Source of the DNA: WM-3-3 sp041660045
GTDB lineage: Bacteria > Pseudomonadota > Gammaproteobacteria > Methylococcales > Methylomonadaceae
DNA length: 64,000 bases
Assembly (NCBI GenBank): GCA_041660045.1
Contig: JBAZXA010000006.1
Location: 62,001-126,000, forward strand
Direction of reading: 5' to 3'
The position numbers were made by a program, and so were the translations under genes. Shown here one piece after another: positions 7,832 to 17,568 of the stretch (position 1 is its first letter; every line of letters starts with the position of its first letter). A model generated the notes under the pieces. The model worked only from the letters and a program-made list of their open reading frames with translations, was not told the origin of the DNA and made no database searches.

Positions 7832-9730
7832 ATGCCTTTACTACGATTAACCAATGTTTCCATCGCTTTTGGTACCCACGCGCTATTAAAAGACGCCAAC
7901 TTTCAGCTGGATGCGGGCGAGCGCGTAGGTTTGCTAGGCCGTAATGGCGAAGGCAAATCAACCTTGATGAAAATTATTGCGGGTAACATTCACGCTGATC
8001 ACGGCGATATTTGGCGGCAACCGGAATTAAAACTGGCCTGGCTAGAACAGTCCCCTGATTTGCCGGATGACGCCACCATATACGATGCAGTTGCCAGTGG
8101 CTTAGGTGAGTTGGGGCATTGGATTACCCGTTACCATCATCTATCTGCCAGCATGGCCTATGATGACGATAAGGCGCTGCAGGAACTGGGGGATTTGCAG
8201 ACTAAGTTGGAAGCCCATAATGGCTGGCATTTCCAACAGCGCGTGGAAGCCACTTTAAGCCGCTTAGGTTTGCCTGGAGAACTCAAGGTCAACGGTTTGT
8301 CCGGCGGCTGGAAACGGCGGGTGGCGCTTGCCCGGGCTTTAGTTATTGATCCCGAAGTGCTGTTGTTGGATGAGCCGACCAACCATTTGGACTTTGAAAG
8401 CATCAGCTGGCTGGAAGAACAAATATTGGAATTCCAAGGTGCTGTGCTGTTTGTGACCCATGACCGCGCGTTTTTACAAAAATTGGCTACCCGTATTGTT
8501 GACCTTGACCGGGGCAATTTAGTGTCTTGGCAAGGGACGTATGATGATTATTTACGCCGTAAGGCTGCCGCTTTGGATGATGAGGCCAATCAAAATGCTG
8601 AATTCGACAAAAAACTAGCCGATGAAGAAGCCTGGATCAGACAAGGTGTCAAAGCCCGGCGTACCCGTAATGAAGGTCGGGTACGGGCGTTGGAGCGACT
8701 GCGTAACGAACGCGCGCAACGCCGAAATGTGCAGGGCACTAGCCGGTTAGGTCTGGATCGGGGTGATGCCTCGGGTAAAAAGGTTATTGAAGTTAACGAT
8801 ATTTGTTTTGCCTATGAAGATCGCCAAGTTATCCGGCAGTTTTCAACCTTAATCCAGCGCGGTGACAAAATTGGCTTGGTGGGGGCAAATGGCGCCGGCA
8901 AATCAACCTTGCTAAAGTTATTGCTAAAACAATTGGAGCCGACAACCGGCACGGTGGAGCAAGGCACACGTTTGGAAATCGCCTATTTTGACCAATTGCG
9001 CGATCAATTAGACCCTGATATGACGGTGGTGGATACCGTTGCCGATGGTAATGATTTTGTCGAGATAGCCGGCAATAGACGCCATGTTATGTCGTATTTA
9101 GGGGATTTTTTGTTTGCGCCCGCGCGGGCAAGGTCGCCTGTGCGCAGCTTATCCGGTGGCGAGAAAAACCGCTTGCTATTGGCGCGCTTGTTTACCAAAC
9201 CCGCTAATTTAATCGTTATGGATGAGCCAACTAACGATTTGGATTTGGAAACCTTGGAATTATTGGAAGAAAAGCTGGTTAATTACGACGGCACGCTGCT
9301 GCTGGTCAGCCATGACCGGGCTTTTTTGGATAACGTGGTAACCGCGGTTTTTGTTTTAGATGGCTCAGGCCAGGTCGAAGAGTTTATCGGGGGTTATAGC
9401 GATTGGTTAGATTACACCAAACAGGTGAAAGCTGATGCAGCTAAGAAAACCGTAGACAACACTAAAAAAGACAAGGCGACAGTCACGCCACTGGGGGGCA
9501 AAAAGAAAAAGCTGAGTTATAAAGAACAGCAAGAATTGGCGGCTTTACCGGAATTAATCGACCAATTGGAAAGCCAGCAAGTTAAGCTAAGCCAACAAAC
9601 CGCTGCCGCAGATTTTTATAAACAGGAACAAGCGGCTATAAGCCAGACGCTGGCTGACCTACAAGCGTTGGAGGCGAAATTGCAAGCCACCTACGAGCGC
9701 TGGGGCGAATTAGATGCGCAGGCTGAGTGA
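7832..9730 (+). CDS. uup: ABC-F ATPase Uup
   Basis: 632-residue cytoplasmic ABC-F protein with two nucleotide-binding domains and no membrane segments. Domain 1 has Walker A GRNGEGKST, signature LSGGWKRRVALARAL and Walker B LLLDEPTNHLD. Domain 2 has GANGAGKST, LSGGEKNRLLLARLF and LIVMDEPTNDLD. A Lys-rich linker (around bases 9425-9510) leads to the C-terminal coiled coil typical of Uup, which binds nucleic acid. Uup-type proteins act on ribosomes and DNA and limit precise excision of transposons. It begins 1 base after the cinA-like stop, so it belongs to that operon. The Trp in the first signature motif is a minor variation. Confidence 0.93.
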   Translation: MPLLRLTNVSIAFGTHALLKDANFQLDAGERVGLLGRNGEGKSTLMKIIAGNIHADHGDIWRQPELKLAWLEQSPDLPDDATIYDAVASGLGELGHWITRYHHLSASMAYDDDKALQELGDLQTKLEAHNGWHFQQRVEATLSRLGLPGELKVNGLSGGWKRRVALARALVIDPEVLLLDEPTNHLDFESISWLEEQILEFQGAVLFVTHDRAFLQKLATRIVDLDRGNLVSWQGTYDDYLRRKAAALDDEANQNAEFDKKLADEEAWIRQGVKARRTRNEGRVRALERLRNERAQRRNVQGTSRLGLDRGDASGKKVIEVNDICFAYEDRQVIRQFSTLIQRGDKIGLVGANGAGKSTLLKLLLKQLEPTTGTVEQGTRLEIAYFDQLRDQLDPDMTVVDTVADGNDFVEIAGNRRHVMSYLGDFLFAPARARSPVRSLSGGEKNRLLLARLFTKPANLIVMDEPTNDLDLETLELLEEKLVNYDGTLLLVSHDRAFLDNVVTAVFVLDGSGQVEEFIGGYSDWLDYTKQVKADAAKKTVDNTKKDKATVTPLGGKKKKLSYKEQQELAALPELIDQLESQQVKLSQQTAAADFYKQEQAAISQTLADLQALEAKLQATYERWGELDAQAE

Positions 9731-9805
9731 ACCCGAAAGTCATTGCAAGAAAACTGAATCTCGATTATCCTTCACGGTTTGCTGTTGTATACAGTCAAGA
9801 AATTA

Positions 9806-9893
9806 GGAGAGATGGCCGAGCGGTCGAAGGCGCACGCCTGGAAAGTGTGTATACGGCAACGTATCGAGGGTTCGAATCCCTCTCTCTCCGCCA
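9806..9893 (+). tRNA. tRNA-Ser (GGA anticodon)
   Basis: A class II tRNA of 88 nt. The acceptor stem GGAGAGA (9806-9812) pairs with TCTCTCC (9883-9889), followed by discriminator G and an encoded CCA. The anticodon loop CTGGAAA is closed by CACGC/GTGTG and carries GGA, which reads UCC and UCU. A long variable arm and the T-loop sequence GGTTCGAATCC are present. The long variable arm and G73 are serine identity features. Confidence 0.95.
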
Positions 9894-9990
9894 AATTAAC
9901 TGACTTGCCAGCTATTCGCCCAATTGAACCAACAACACCAACAAAATTCCCAGTATTTGCCTGCTATAATTTTGCTTAGCATGTTAAGCC

Positions 9991-11385
9991 ATGCCTGAAG
10001 AGTACCCATACGAACCCGATTACGCTTTTGAAGCGTTAAAGGTGCCACCCAATTCAATCCAGGCAGAACAAGCTGTTATCGGCGGCTTGATGTTGGATAA
10101 CCAAACCTGGGATGCCATCGCCGATAAAATCATTGAAGAAGATTTTTACCGCAAAGACCATCGCTTAATTTTCCGTACGATTACCCAACTTGCCGACAAG
10201 CAAATCCCTTTTGATGTCATTACCCTGTCAGAATCACTGGATGCGGTTGGCGAGCTGGATGATGTCGGCGGCCTGGCTTATTTAGGCGCGTTAGCCCGTG
10301 ATACCCCAAGTGCCGCCAATATTGTAGCTTATGCCAATATCGTCAGGGACCGCTCTGTACTGCGGCAACTGATACATGTTGGTACCAATATTTCTGATTC
10401 CGCGTTTAACCCGGATGGCCGTGAAACCAGCGAATTACTGGAAAATGCTGAACGTCAGGTGTTTGAAATTGCCGAACAACGCCAGCGTGGCCAAGGCGGT
10501 TTTGCCCCGATCAAAAGCTTGTTAGCGCGTGCGGTCGACAAGATTGAAACCTTGTTTGAGCAAGAGGGCAATATCACCGGTGCGAGCACTGGTTTTACCG
10601 ACCTGGATGAAATGACTTCCGGCTTGCAGCCGTCTGATCTGATCATTATTGCCGGCCGGCCGTCCATGGGTAAAACCACTATTGCCATGAACATCGCGGA
10701 AAATATCGCTATTAAAGGTGATAAACCGGTGGCGGTGTTTAGTATGGAAATGCCAGGGGATTCATTGGCGATGCGCATGATGTCCTCATTAGGCCGTATT
10801 GACCAACATAAAATACGGACAGGCAAGCTGGATGACGATGAATGGCCACGCTTAACTTCAGCGATAAATTTGCTGGCCGAAACCCAATTGTTTATCGATG
10901 ACACACCCGCCTTAAGCACTACCGAAGTGCGTTCTAGGGCCAGGCGCTTGATGCGCGAGCATGGGCAACTTGGTTTAGTGGTGCTGGATTATCTGCAATT
11001 AATGCAATCGCCTTCCAGCGGTGATAACCGTGTGCAACAAATTTCAGACATTTCCCGAGGCCTTAAAACCTTGGCTAAAGAGCTGAACGTGCCGGTAGTG
11101 GCTTTATCCCAGCTTAACCGTAACTTGGAACAACGCCCAAACAAACGCCCTGTGATGTCGGATTTACGCGAATCAGGTGCGATCGAGCAGGACGCGGATT
11201 TAATTATTTTTGTTTACCGCGATGAAGTTTATAACGAAGACAGCCCGGATAAAGGCATAGCTGAAATTATCATAGGCAAACAACGGAATGGCCCATTAGG
11301 TACGGTAAGGCTAACCTTTTTAGGCAAATACACCCGATTTGAAAATTTTGCCGGTAATCCTTACGGCAATGATGATTACGAATAA
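9991..11385 (+). CDS. dnaB: Replicative DNA helicase DnaB
   Basis: 464-residue hexameric helicase that unwinds DNA 5'-3' at the replication fork. The N-terminal primase-interaction domain contains IQAEQAVIGGLMLDN. The RecA-like C-terminal domain has Walker A GRPSMGKTT (about residue 222), the H1a-type FSMEMP, Walker B LVVLDYLQLM and the conserved DLRESGAIEQDAD. It starts at ATG 9991. The alr gene begins 25 bases downstream, a dnaB-alr order common in Gammaproteobacteria. Confidence 0.96.
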   Translation: MPEEYPYEPDYAFEALKVPPNSIQAEQAVIGGLMLDNQTWDAIADKIIEEDFYRKDHRLIFRTITQLADKQIPFDVITLSESLDAVGELDDVGGLAYLGALARDTPSAANIVAYANIVRDRSVLRQLIHVGTNISDSAFNPDGRETSELLENAERQVFEIAEQRQRGQGGFAPIKSLLARAVDKIETLFEQEGNITGASTGFTDLDEMTSGLQPSDLIIIAGRPSMGKTTIAMNIAENIAIKGDKPVAVFSMEMPGDSLAMRMMSSLGRIDQHKIRTGKLDDDEWPRLTSAINLLAETQLFIDDTPALSTTEVRSRARRLMREHGQLGLVVLDYLQLMQSPSSGDNRVQQISDISRGLKTLAKELNVPVVALSQLNRNLEQRPNKRPVMSDLRESGAIEQDADLIIFVYRDEVYNEDSPDKGIAEIIIGKQRNGPLGTVRLTFLGKYTRFENFAGNPYGNDDYE

Positions 11386-11410
11386 AAAACCCCGGTAGAG
11401 GTGTGAAACA

Positions 11411-12526
11411 TTGATTTCTGTTGCTTATGCGGTGCTCAATTTGGAGTCGGTTGCACATAACTTGGCGGTTGTACAACACTATGCGCCACAGGCAAAAGTG
11501 ATGGCCGTGGTGAAGGCAAATGGTTATGGCCATGGTTTGGTTAGGGTGGCAGAAGCCTTAAAAGCCGTTGATGCCTTTGCGGTGGCTAGGGTAGATGAAG
11601 GTATACGTCTGCGTATGGCTGGATTTACCAACCCCATCGTAGTGCTGGAAGGTTTTACCTGTCATTTTGAATTAGATGAATTGCTCAAATACGGCTTAGA
11701 TGCGGTAGTGCATTCCTTGGCGCAAATTGAAATTTTTGCTAAGCGGCCTGAACGCAATGCGCTTGCAGTGTGGTTAAAAATTGATACGGGTATGAACCGC
11801 TTAGGTGTCAAAGCACAAGATTTTACGCACTTTTATAAGCAGTTACAGGCTTGCCCAATTGCTAAGCAGCCGTATCATTATATGACCCATTTTGCCAATG
11901 CTGATGATCTGAGTGATGCTAAGACCTTGGAACAGATTCATTTATTTAACCGCACTATTGCCCATTACCCAGGTCCCCGTAGTCTGGCTAACTCAGCAGC
12001 TATTATGGGGTGGCAGCAAGCCTTAGCCGATTGGGTAAGGCCTGGGGTCATGCTATACGGCATCTCGCCGTTTCCCGGTAGGATAGGTGCAGACTTTGGC
12101 CTTAAAGCCATTATGAGCCTGCATTCACGCTTAATTTCAGTCAAGTCTATAGAATCCGGCGAAAGCGTGGGCTATGGTAGTAGCTGGGTATGTGAACAAG
12201 CGACAACGTTAGGCGTAGTTGCTATCGGTTATGGTGATGGCTACCCGCGTTATGCCAGGAGCGGCACCCCGGTCTTGGTTAATGGTTTGCGTGTGCCCTT
12301 AGTTGGCCGCGTCTCCATGGATATGATTACCGTTGACCTGGCTTTGCAGCCAGACGCCAAACCCGGCGACCCGGTGACGTTATGGGGTGAAGGTTTACCA
12401 GTGGAAGAAATAGCCCGCTGTGCGGACACAATACCTTATACTCTAGTGTGTGGCATTACCCCGCGCGTGCAAATTGTTGAAGAAGTGGCAAACACGGTAA
12501 ATAGTTATCAACGTGCTATGCAGTAA
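11411..12526 (+). CDS. alr: Alanine racemase
   Basis: Interconverts L- and D-alanine with PLP, supplying D-Ala for peptidoglycan. 371 residues, normal for the family. The PLP lysine is K35 in VMAVVKANGYGHG. The second catalytic base, a Tyr, lies in VGYGSSWVCEQ of the C-terminal domain, followed by GYGDGYPR and the substrate loop GRVSMDM. It starts at TTG 11411 behind a good Shine-Dalgarno, GAGGTG (about 11397-11402). It is probably co-transcribed with dnaB. Confidence 0.95.
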   Translation: MISVAYAVLNLESVAHNLAVVQHYAPQAKVMAVVKANGYGHGLVRVAEALKAVDAFAVARVDEGIRLRMAGFTNPIVVLEGFTCHFELDELLKYGLDAVVHSLAQIEIFAKRPERNALAVWLKIDTGMNRLGVKAQDFTHFYKQLQACPIAKQPYHYMTHFANADDLSDAKTLEQIHLFNRTIAHYPGPRSLANSAAIMGWQQALADWVRPGVMLYGISPFPGRIGADFGLKAIMSLHSRLISVKSIESGESVGYGSSWVCEQATTLGVVAIGYGDGYPRYARSGTPVLVNGLRVPLVGRVSMDMITVDLALQPDAKPGDPVTLWGEGLPVEEIARCADTIPYTLVCGITPRVQIVEEVANTVNSYQRAMQ

Positions 12527-12934
12527 TTCAAGGATAAGTCTGCTAAGCTTTTTGGCTTAATGGGGGGGCTGGCTTTGGTCTTACGGTTGTATACAGACTC
12601 GCACAGAAACGTGTAAAACACGATATAGTATGACCTTAATATTGCAACGCGGCGCTTAAAAAGTTATCTGTGCGTTGCCGCTATTCAGCATAAGGCTCTT
12701 CTGTTGTTATTCTACCGGTGTATCGCGGTATCAAATAGCATACCTTCCAAGATAGTTTCAGGCTTTGCAACTGGCACAGCATGTCGTGCAGGCATCAACC
12801 TGCATTAACATTTATACCGAGCGCCATCAGAGAACAACCCAACCTATGGGCAATTAAGGGCTGGGGCTAGATTAACGGGTGTCTGCAGATAAATAAGTTT
12901 TGCGCTTTATTAATATTTGCGATAGAAACGGGCT
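12527..12934. other. Non-coding stretch with one small hairpin
   Basis: About 400 bases between alr and the AsmA-family gene. The only structure I see is a short hairpin, CGTGT-AAA-ACACG, at 12610-12622 without a T-run. No open frame of note. Confidence 0.45.
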
Positions 12935-14854
12935 ATGCCAAAAAAATTTACTAAGCGCTCACAGCAAATTAGTCCCAGTATGAATTTAAAACTGAAGGTC
13001 ATCACGTCTAGCATTTTATACACCTTACTGATAGGGTGTTTTATCTTGGTAAGTCTTCTATTAGGTTTTGCCTATGTCAGTAGCTTTAGGGTTTGGGCAA
13101 TTGAGGGACTGGTTAATACTGGAAACCTAAAATTAGATATTGAAGGCAAAACCAGTCTGGAAATTGGCTGGCTGCCTGAGTTGACGATTAATACGCTAGC
13201 CATCAAAAATCAAGCTTGGTCGAAGCCTGAGTATGTTGCAAAAATTGCTCAATTTTCCATAAAACTTTCCATACCCAAACTATTTCATGGTGATATTTTT
13301 ATTGATGAATTAGCGTTAAGAAAAGCGGAGTTGTTTTTATTCAAAAATAAAAAAGGTGATGTTAACTGGGATTTTTCAGAGGACAAGAACAAGGCTAAGG
13401 CAGATTCAACTACGCTGGACTTACCGCTTATTTTGGAGGATCTGCATCTTACGCTAGGCAAATTCCATTATTTTGACGAAGTCCGTGATATGAGTTTTGA
13501 AGGTGATGTCGATTCCTTGACGGGTTCAGGTGGCTGGCAACAACCGATTAGCTTAAAGAGTAAGGGGAGCTACCAAAACCAGCCCTTAAATTTGCTCGCT
13601 ACAGCAGGTTCTTATTCAGAATTGCGCGCAGCAGAACAACCATATCCTGTTAAGTTGAATATGACTTTTGGCGAAACTGAAATTGCCATTAATGGGACAG
13701 TCAAACAGCCTCTGCATGGGCCTGATCCAAGGCTTAACCTTTCAATTAAAGGCCCAAATATCGCGGAATTATTCCCTTTAACAGGCATACCCATACCGCC
13801 TAGTGCAAGCTATAAGATAATAGGGGATTTAAGTCGACAGGATACGACTTGGCGCTTTGAACATTTTAAAGGTGAAATTGGCCATAGCGATTTGCAGGGG
13901 ACAGTCTTGGTTAACCCAACATTAGAGCCGTTGTATTTCGATATGGATTTATTTGCCAAAACGCTAGATCTAGCCGACTTAAGTGGATTTATTGGTGGCA
14001 AACCCAACACTTCAGATAAAAACGCGATTGAAAATGGTGCTTTGATACCTGACCATCGTTTTGATTTAAAGCAAATTCGTGCGGCTAATGGCAAGGCACG
14101 GCTGCGTGCCACTAATATCATTAACAAAGAACTTCCGATAACCAACTTTGACGGTCGCTTATCACTCAACAATGGCGTATTGAAATTTGAACCGGTTTCG
14201 TTTGGCGTCTACGATGGCCGGATGGACCTTTGGGTGTCAGCTGATGGTTCCCAAGACACGGCCGATGTTAATATCCAAATAAATGTGATTGATCTGCCTT
14301 TGGGTAAGCTAATCAAGAAAGTTAATGATGTTGAGAAAACCTTAGGCAAAATTAACGGTAAATTGAAATTAGCCGGTATGGGCAATACGCTTAAAGCGAT
14401 ATTATCAAGCGCTAATGGGGATGCCTATTTAGTCCAGTTTGATGGCAAAATTAGTGCTTTAGTTGTTGAATTGATAGGTTTGGATATAGTCCATTCGCTG
14501 GGTTACTATATTTTGGGGGACAAGCAAATCCCTATTCTTTGCGCACTTGCCGATGTTAATGTTAAAGACGGGGTCGCGCATGCAAAAACCTTACTGCTTA
14601 ATACCAAAGATAGCGTAGTTTACGGAAAAGGCTTTCTATCATTTAAAGACGAAACGTTTGATCTTGCATTAACACCTCGCCCCCGGGACTTTAGCCCGCT
14701 TACGCTCCGGTCTACCTTAAGCTTTTCCGGAACCATCTTAAACCCAAGTTTTTCAATTAATCCAATATCTACACTGATGTTACTGCCGCCAATTGATATT
14801 GGTGAGACCCAAAATATTGATTGTCAGAAAATCATAAAACAAGCTAAAGAGTAA
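12935..14854 (+). CDS. AsmA-family inner-membrane/periplasmic protein
   Basis: 639 residues. After a basic N-terminus there is one membrane segment around residues 26-50 (SILYTLLIGCFILVSLLLGF), then a large periplasmic region. It has the AsmA pattern: LDIEGKTSLEIGWLPELTI, repeated beta-rich blocks, and an AsmA_2-like C-terminal block with FDLALTPRPRDFSPLTLRS. AsmA-family proteins (AsmA, TamB, YhdP, YicH) act in phospholipid or outer-membrane homeostasis, probably as bridge-like lipid carriers. The next gene is a membrane fatty-acid isomerase, which fits an envelope-maintenance theme. Which subfamily it belongs to is uncertain. Confidence 0.85.
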   Translation: MPKKFTKRSQQISPSMNLKLKVITSSILYTLLIGCFILVSLLLGFAYVSSFRVWAIEGLVNTGNLKLDIEGKTSLEIGWLPELTINTLAIKNQAWSKPEYVAKIAQFSIKLSIPKLFHGDIFIDELALRKAELFLFKNKKGDVNWDFSEDKNKAKADSTTLDLPLILEDLHLTLGKFHYFDEVRDMSFEGDVDSLTGSGGWQQPISLKSKGSYQNQPLNLLATAGSYSELRAAEQPYPVKLNMTFGETEIAINGTVKQPLHGPDPRLNLSIKGPNIAELFPLTGIPIPPSASYKIIGDLSRQDTTWRFEHFKGEIGHSDLQGTVLVNPTLEPLYFDMDLFAKTLDLADLSGFIGGKPNTSDKNAIENGALIPDHRFDLKQIRAANGKARLRATNIINKELPITNFDGRLSLNNGVLKFEPVSFGVYDGRMDLWVSADGSQDTADVNIQINVIDLPLGKLIKKVNDVEKTLGKINGKLKLAGMGNTLKAILSSANGDAYLVQFDGKISALVVELIGLDIVHSLGYYILGDKQIPILCALADVNVKDGVAHAKTLLLNTKDSVVYGKGFLSFKDETFDLALTPRPRDFSPLTLRSTLSFSGTILNPSFSINPISTLMLLPPIDIGETQNIDCQKIIKQAKE

Positions 14855-15025
14855 GGTCAGGGTCAGTAGCATAAGGCTACAAGCGCAGATAGGCACACTA
14901 ATGCTACTAGGGAAATAGCCGTTAAATGGCAAGCTATGCAAAATGCTATAAGATGCCATATCTGACGTCTAGAATCGTAAACTGGCTGTATATTTAATTT
15001 TACTGAGAAATATTAAGGGATTGCT

Positions 15026-17428
15026 ATGTGGACAGCTCGTATAAAAATCCTTTTTTGCTTGTTGATAAGCTTAATTGGGCTGATCTATTGGATTTTCTAT
15101 AACACGTGGTCTTTTAACGCTAATAGAAATCAAGCTTTACAAACTTTAGCGCCACAGACAATCAACACTACGCTAAAAACAGTTAGTTTTAATGACGACA
15201 TTAAACCGATCCTAGAAACTCGTTGTGTTGTTTGTCATTCCTGTTACGACGCGCCGTGTCAGCTAAAACTGGGGGCTGCTGAAGGAATAACGCGCGGTGC
15301 GACAAAAAAGAAAGTTTACAATGGCTACCGGCTTACTCCTGAGCAACATACCCGCTTGTTTGTTGATGCTTTGTCTACCCAGCAGTGGCGAGACATGTCA
15401 TTTTTCAGTGTGCTTGATGATGGGCAACGGGTAAATGCCGAAGAAAGCCAGGCTTTGCTGGTAAACCTGTTGAAATTAAAAAGAACAAACGCCATGCCCA
15501 GCAATGGCAAGCTATCCGATAAATTTAAATTCGAATTGGACAGGGATTTACAATGTCCCAAAGCAGATGAGTTTGATGGCTACAAAGCTGAGCACCCGGA
15601 TTGGGGTATGCCGTACGCTTTACCCGCAATCGATTTAACGCAAGAAGCAAAAATTGTAGCTTGGCTGGAGCAGGGTGCTAAATTTGATGCAACCCCCCCT
15701 ATCAATCCAGACGTTAAAAAACAAATTACTGTATGGGAAGAGTTTCTCAATCAAGCTAACTTGAAGCACCAATTGGTTGCACGCTATTTATTCGAGCACT
15801 TGTTCTTAGGGCATTTGCATTTTCAGGGGCGCCCTAATGATGAGTTTTTTACCTTGGTGCGTTCACGTACGCCTAGCCAACAAAAACTCGATGAAATCGT
15901 CACCGATCTTCCGTATGAAAACCCAAACACTAGCCGTGTTTATTATCGTTTTAAACCTGTTGCAGAAACGATTGTCGACAAAACACACTTTGTTTATGAA
16001 CTTAATCCTGCCAGGATGGCGCGTTTTCAGGCATTATTTATTCAGGTGCCTTATCAGGTTACTAGCTTGCCTGGTTATACCGAAGCCCGGGCCACCAATC
16101 CTTTTGAGACATTTTCAAATATACCGGTCGATTCGCGTTATCGCTTCCTACTGGACGAAGCCAGTTATTTTATTGGTGGCTTTATTAAAGGCCCAGTTTG
16201 CCGTGGTCAAGTGGCACTGAATGCCATTCAAGACCGTTTCTGGGTAATGTTTATTGCGCCGACTTTTGATTTCGGTGGTAAAAGTGCCGAGTTTTTATCC
16301 AAACACAGTGAGTTGTTGAGTCTGCCAGATGCGGAAGGTAAGGATATTGGGGCTTTAGGTTGGTATGGGTACGACAAGCTAGGGCAATCTTTTCTGCAAC
16401 ATAAGGAAAAGTTTATTAGTGGCTTAATTGCAAAGCGGGGCCACGGCTTATCTGAAAAAGATATTTGGGATGGTGACGGCCAAAACCGGAATGCTGCTTT
16501 GACGATATTCCGGCATTTTGACAGTGCCACGGTAAGCCAAGGCTTTATTGGCGATTTTCCGAAAACTGCCTGGGTCGTGGATTACCCGCTGCTTGAACGT
16601 TTGCATTACTTGCTGGTGGCAGGCTTTGATGTTTATGGCACGCTATGGCATCAATTGGCAACCCGAAAGTATATGGATTTTCTAAGGATGGATGGCGAAA
16701 ATAATTTCTTACGTTTTATGCCTAGCCGACAACGAAACGTGTTACATGATGAATGGTATGCGGGGATAATCCCTGATCTTACCAAAATTTCCATGCCACC
16801 GTTATTCAGCCAGAATCAGGAGACAGGCGTTAACTATAAAACGCATGCCTATAAACAAGAGTTTTTGCTAAAGGTAACGCAGCGCTTAAAGCAAGCCGCA
16901 GGGCCAGATGATAATATTAACCGTTGTCGTGACAAAAATTGTGTAGATGCAAACGTATCGGCTGAAAAAGCAAAAGTCCTGGCAGATTTAAGGCAATTGG
17001 CAAATGTAAAGGGTAGGGCTCTTGGTACTTTGCCAGAAACCTCTTTTTTACGGGTAAAACTAGGGACACAGCAGGACGACATCGTATTCACATTATTAGT
17101 CGATAAGGATTTAAAAAACCTGTCTACTTTATTTGTAGAAGATTTACGGCATGACCCTGAAAAAGATCAGCTGACTATTGTGTCAGGGTTTCTGGGCAGT
17201 TATCCGAATATGTTTTTCGAAGTTGATCAAGAAACACTTAGCAGTTTTATAGTAGATCTGGCAAATAGTGATAATGATGAGAGAAAAGAGATGTTTTATA
17301 ACCAGTACGCAATCCGACGGACTAATCCAGATTTTTGGAATTACTCAGATTGGATGAATGAAGAGCACCGAAAAAATAGCGGCGTGGCATACGGACTATT
17401 TGATTTAAATCGATACGAAAACTTATAA
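15026..17428 (+). CDS. cti: Cis/trans fatty-acid isomerase (CTI), haem-binding
   Basis: Periplasmic cytochrome-c-type enzyme that turns cis-unsaturated membrane fatty acids into trans forms to stiffen the membrane under solvent or heat stress. 800 residues, close to the family norm. An N-terminal hydrophobic segment (about residues 8-26) acts as signal or anchor. The haem attachment motif CVVCH is at residues 67-71, in the family context DIKPILETRCVVCHSCYDAPCQLKL. The start is ATG 15026, preceded by an AAGGGAT ribosome site. It lies alone between the AsmA gene (about 170-base gap) and the convergent kup gene. Confidence 0.93.
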   Translation: MWTARIKILFCLLISLIGLIYWIFYNTWSFNANRNQALQTLAPQTINTTLKTVSFNDDIKPILETRCVVCHSCYDAPCQLKLGAAEGITRGATKKKVYNGYRLTPEQHTRLFVDALSTQQWRDMSFFSVLDDGQRVNAEESQALLVNLLKLKRTNAMPSNGKLSDKFKFELDRDLQCPKADEFDGYKAEHPDWGMPYALPAIDLTQEAKIVAWLEQGAKFDATPPINPDVKKQITVWEEFLNQANLKHQLVARYLFEHLFLGHLHFQGRPNDEFFTLVRSRTPSQQKLDEIVTDLPYENPNTSRVYYRFKPVAETIVDKTHFVYELNPARMARFQALFIQVPYQVTSLPGYTEARATNPFETFSNIPVDSRYRFLLDEASYFIGGFIKGPVCRGQVALNAIQDRFWVMFIAPTFDFGGKSAEFLSKHSELLSLPDAEGKDIGALGWYGYDKLGQSFLQHKEKFISGLIAKRGHGLSEKDIWDGDGQNRNAALTIFRHFDSATVSQGFIGDFPKTAWVVDYPLLERLHYLLVAGFDVYGTLWHQLATRKYMDFLRMDGENNFLRFMPSRQRNVLHDEWYAGIIPDLTKISMPPLFSQNQETGVNYKTHAYKQEFLLKVTQRLKQAAGPDDNINRCRDKNCVDANVSAEKAKVLADLRQLANVKGRALGTLPETSFLRVKLGTQQDDIVFTLLVDKDLKNLSTLFVEDLRHDPEKDQLTIVSGFLGSYPNMFFEVDQETLSSFIVDLANSDNDERKEMFYNQYAIRRTNPDFWNYSDWMNEEHRKNSGVAYGLFDLNRYENL

Positions 17429-17568
17429 CTTATCGCAAGATAGCAATATTAAGGTTATGCAAAAGCCATGCGCATAGTAACGAGCAACTTTCGTAATCCT
17501 GACAATGCTAGTCCATCTGTTGCGGGGACGCTTAGCAATAATATTGATTGGTGAAAGGGTTTTGTTTT

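Noticed and set aside
9779..9979. A 66-codon plus-strand frame
   Set aside because: It runs straight through tRNA-Ser(GGA).
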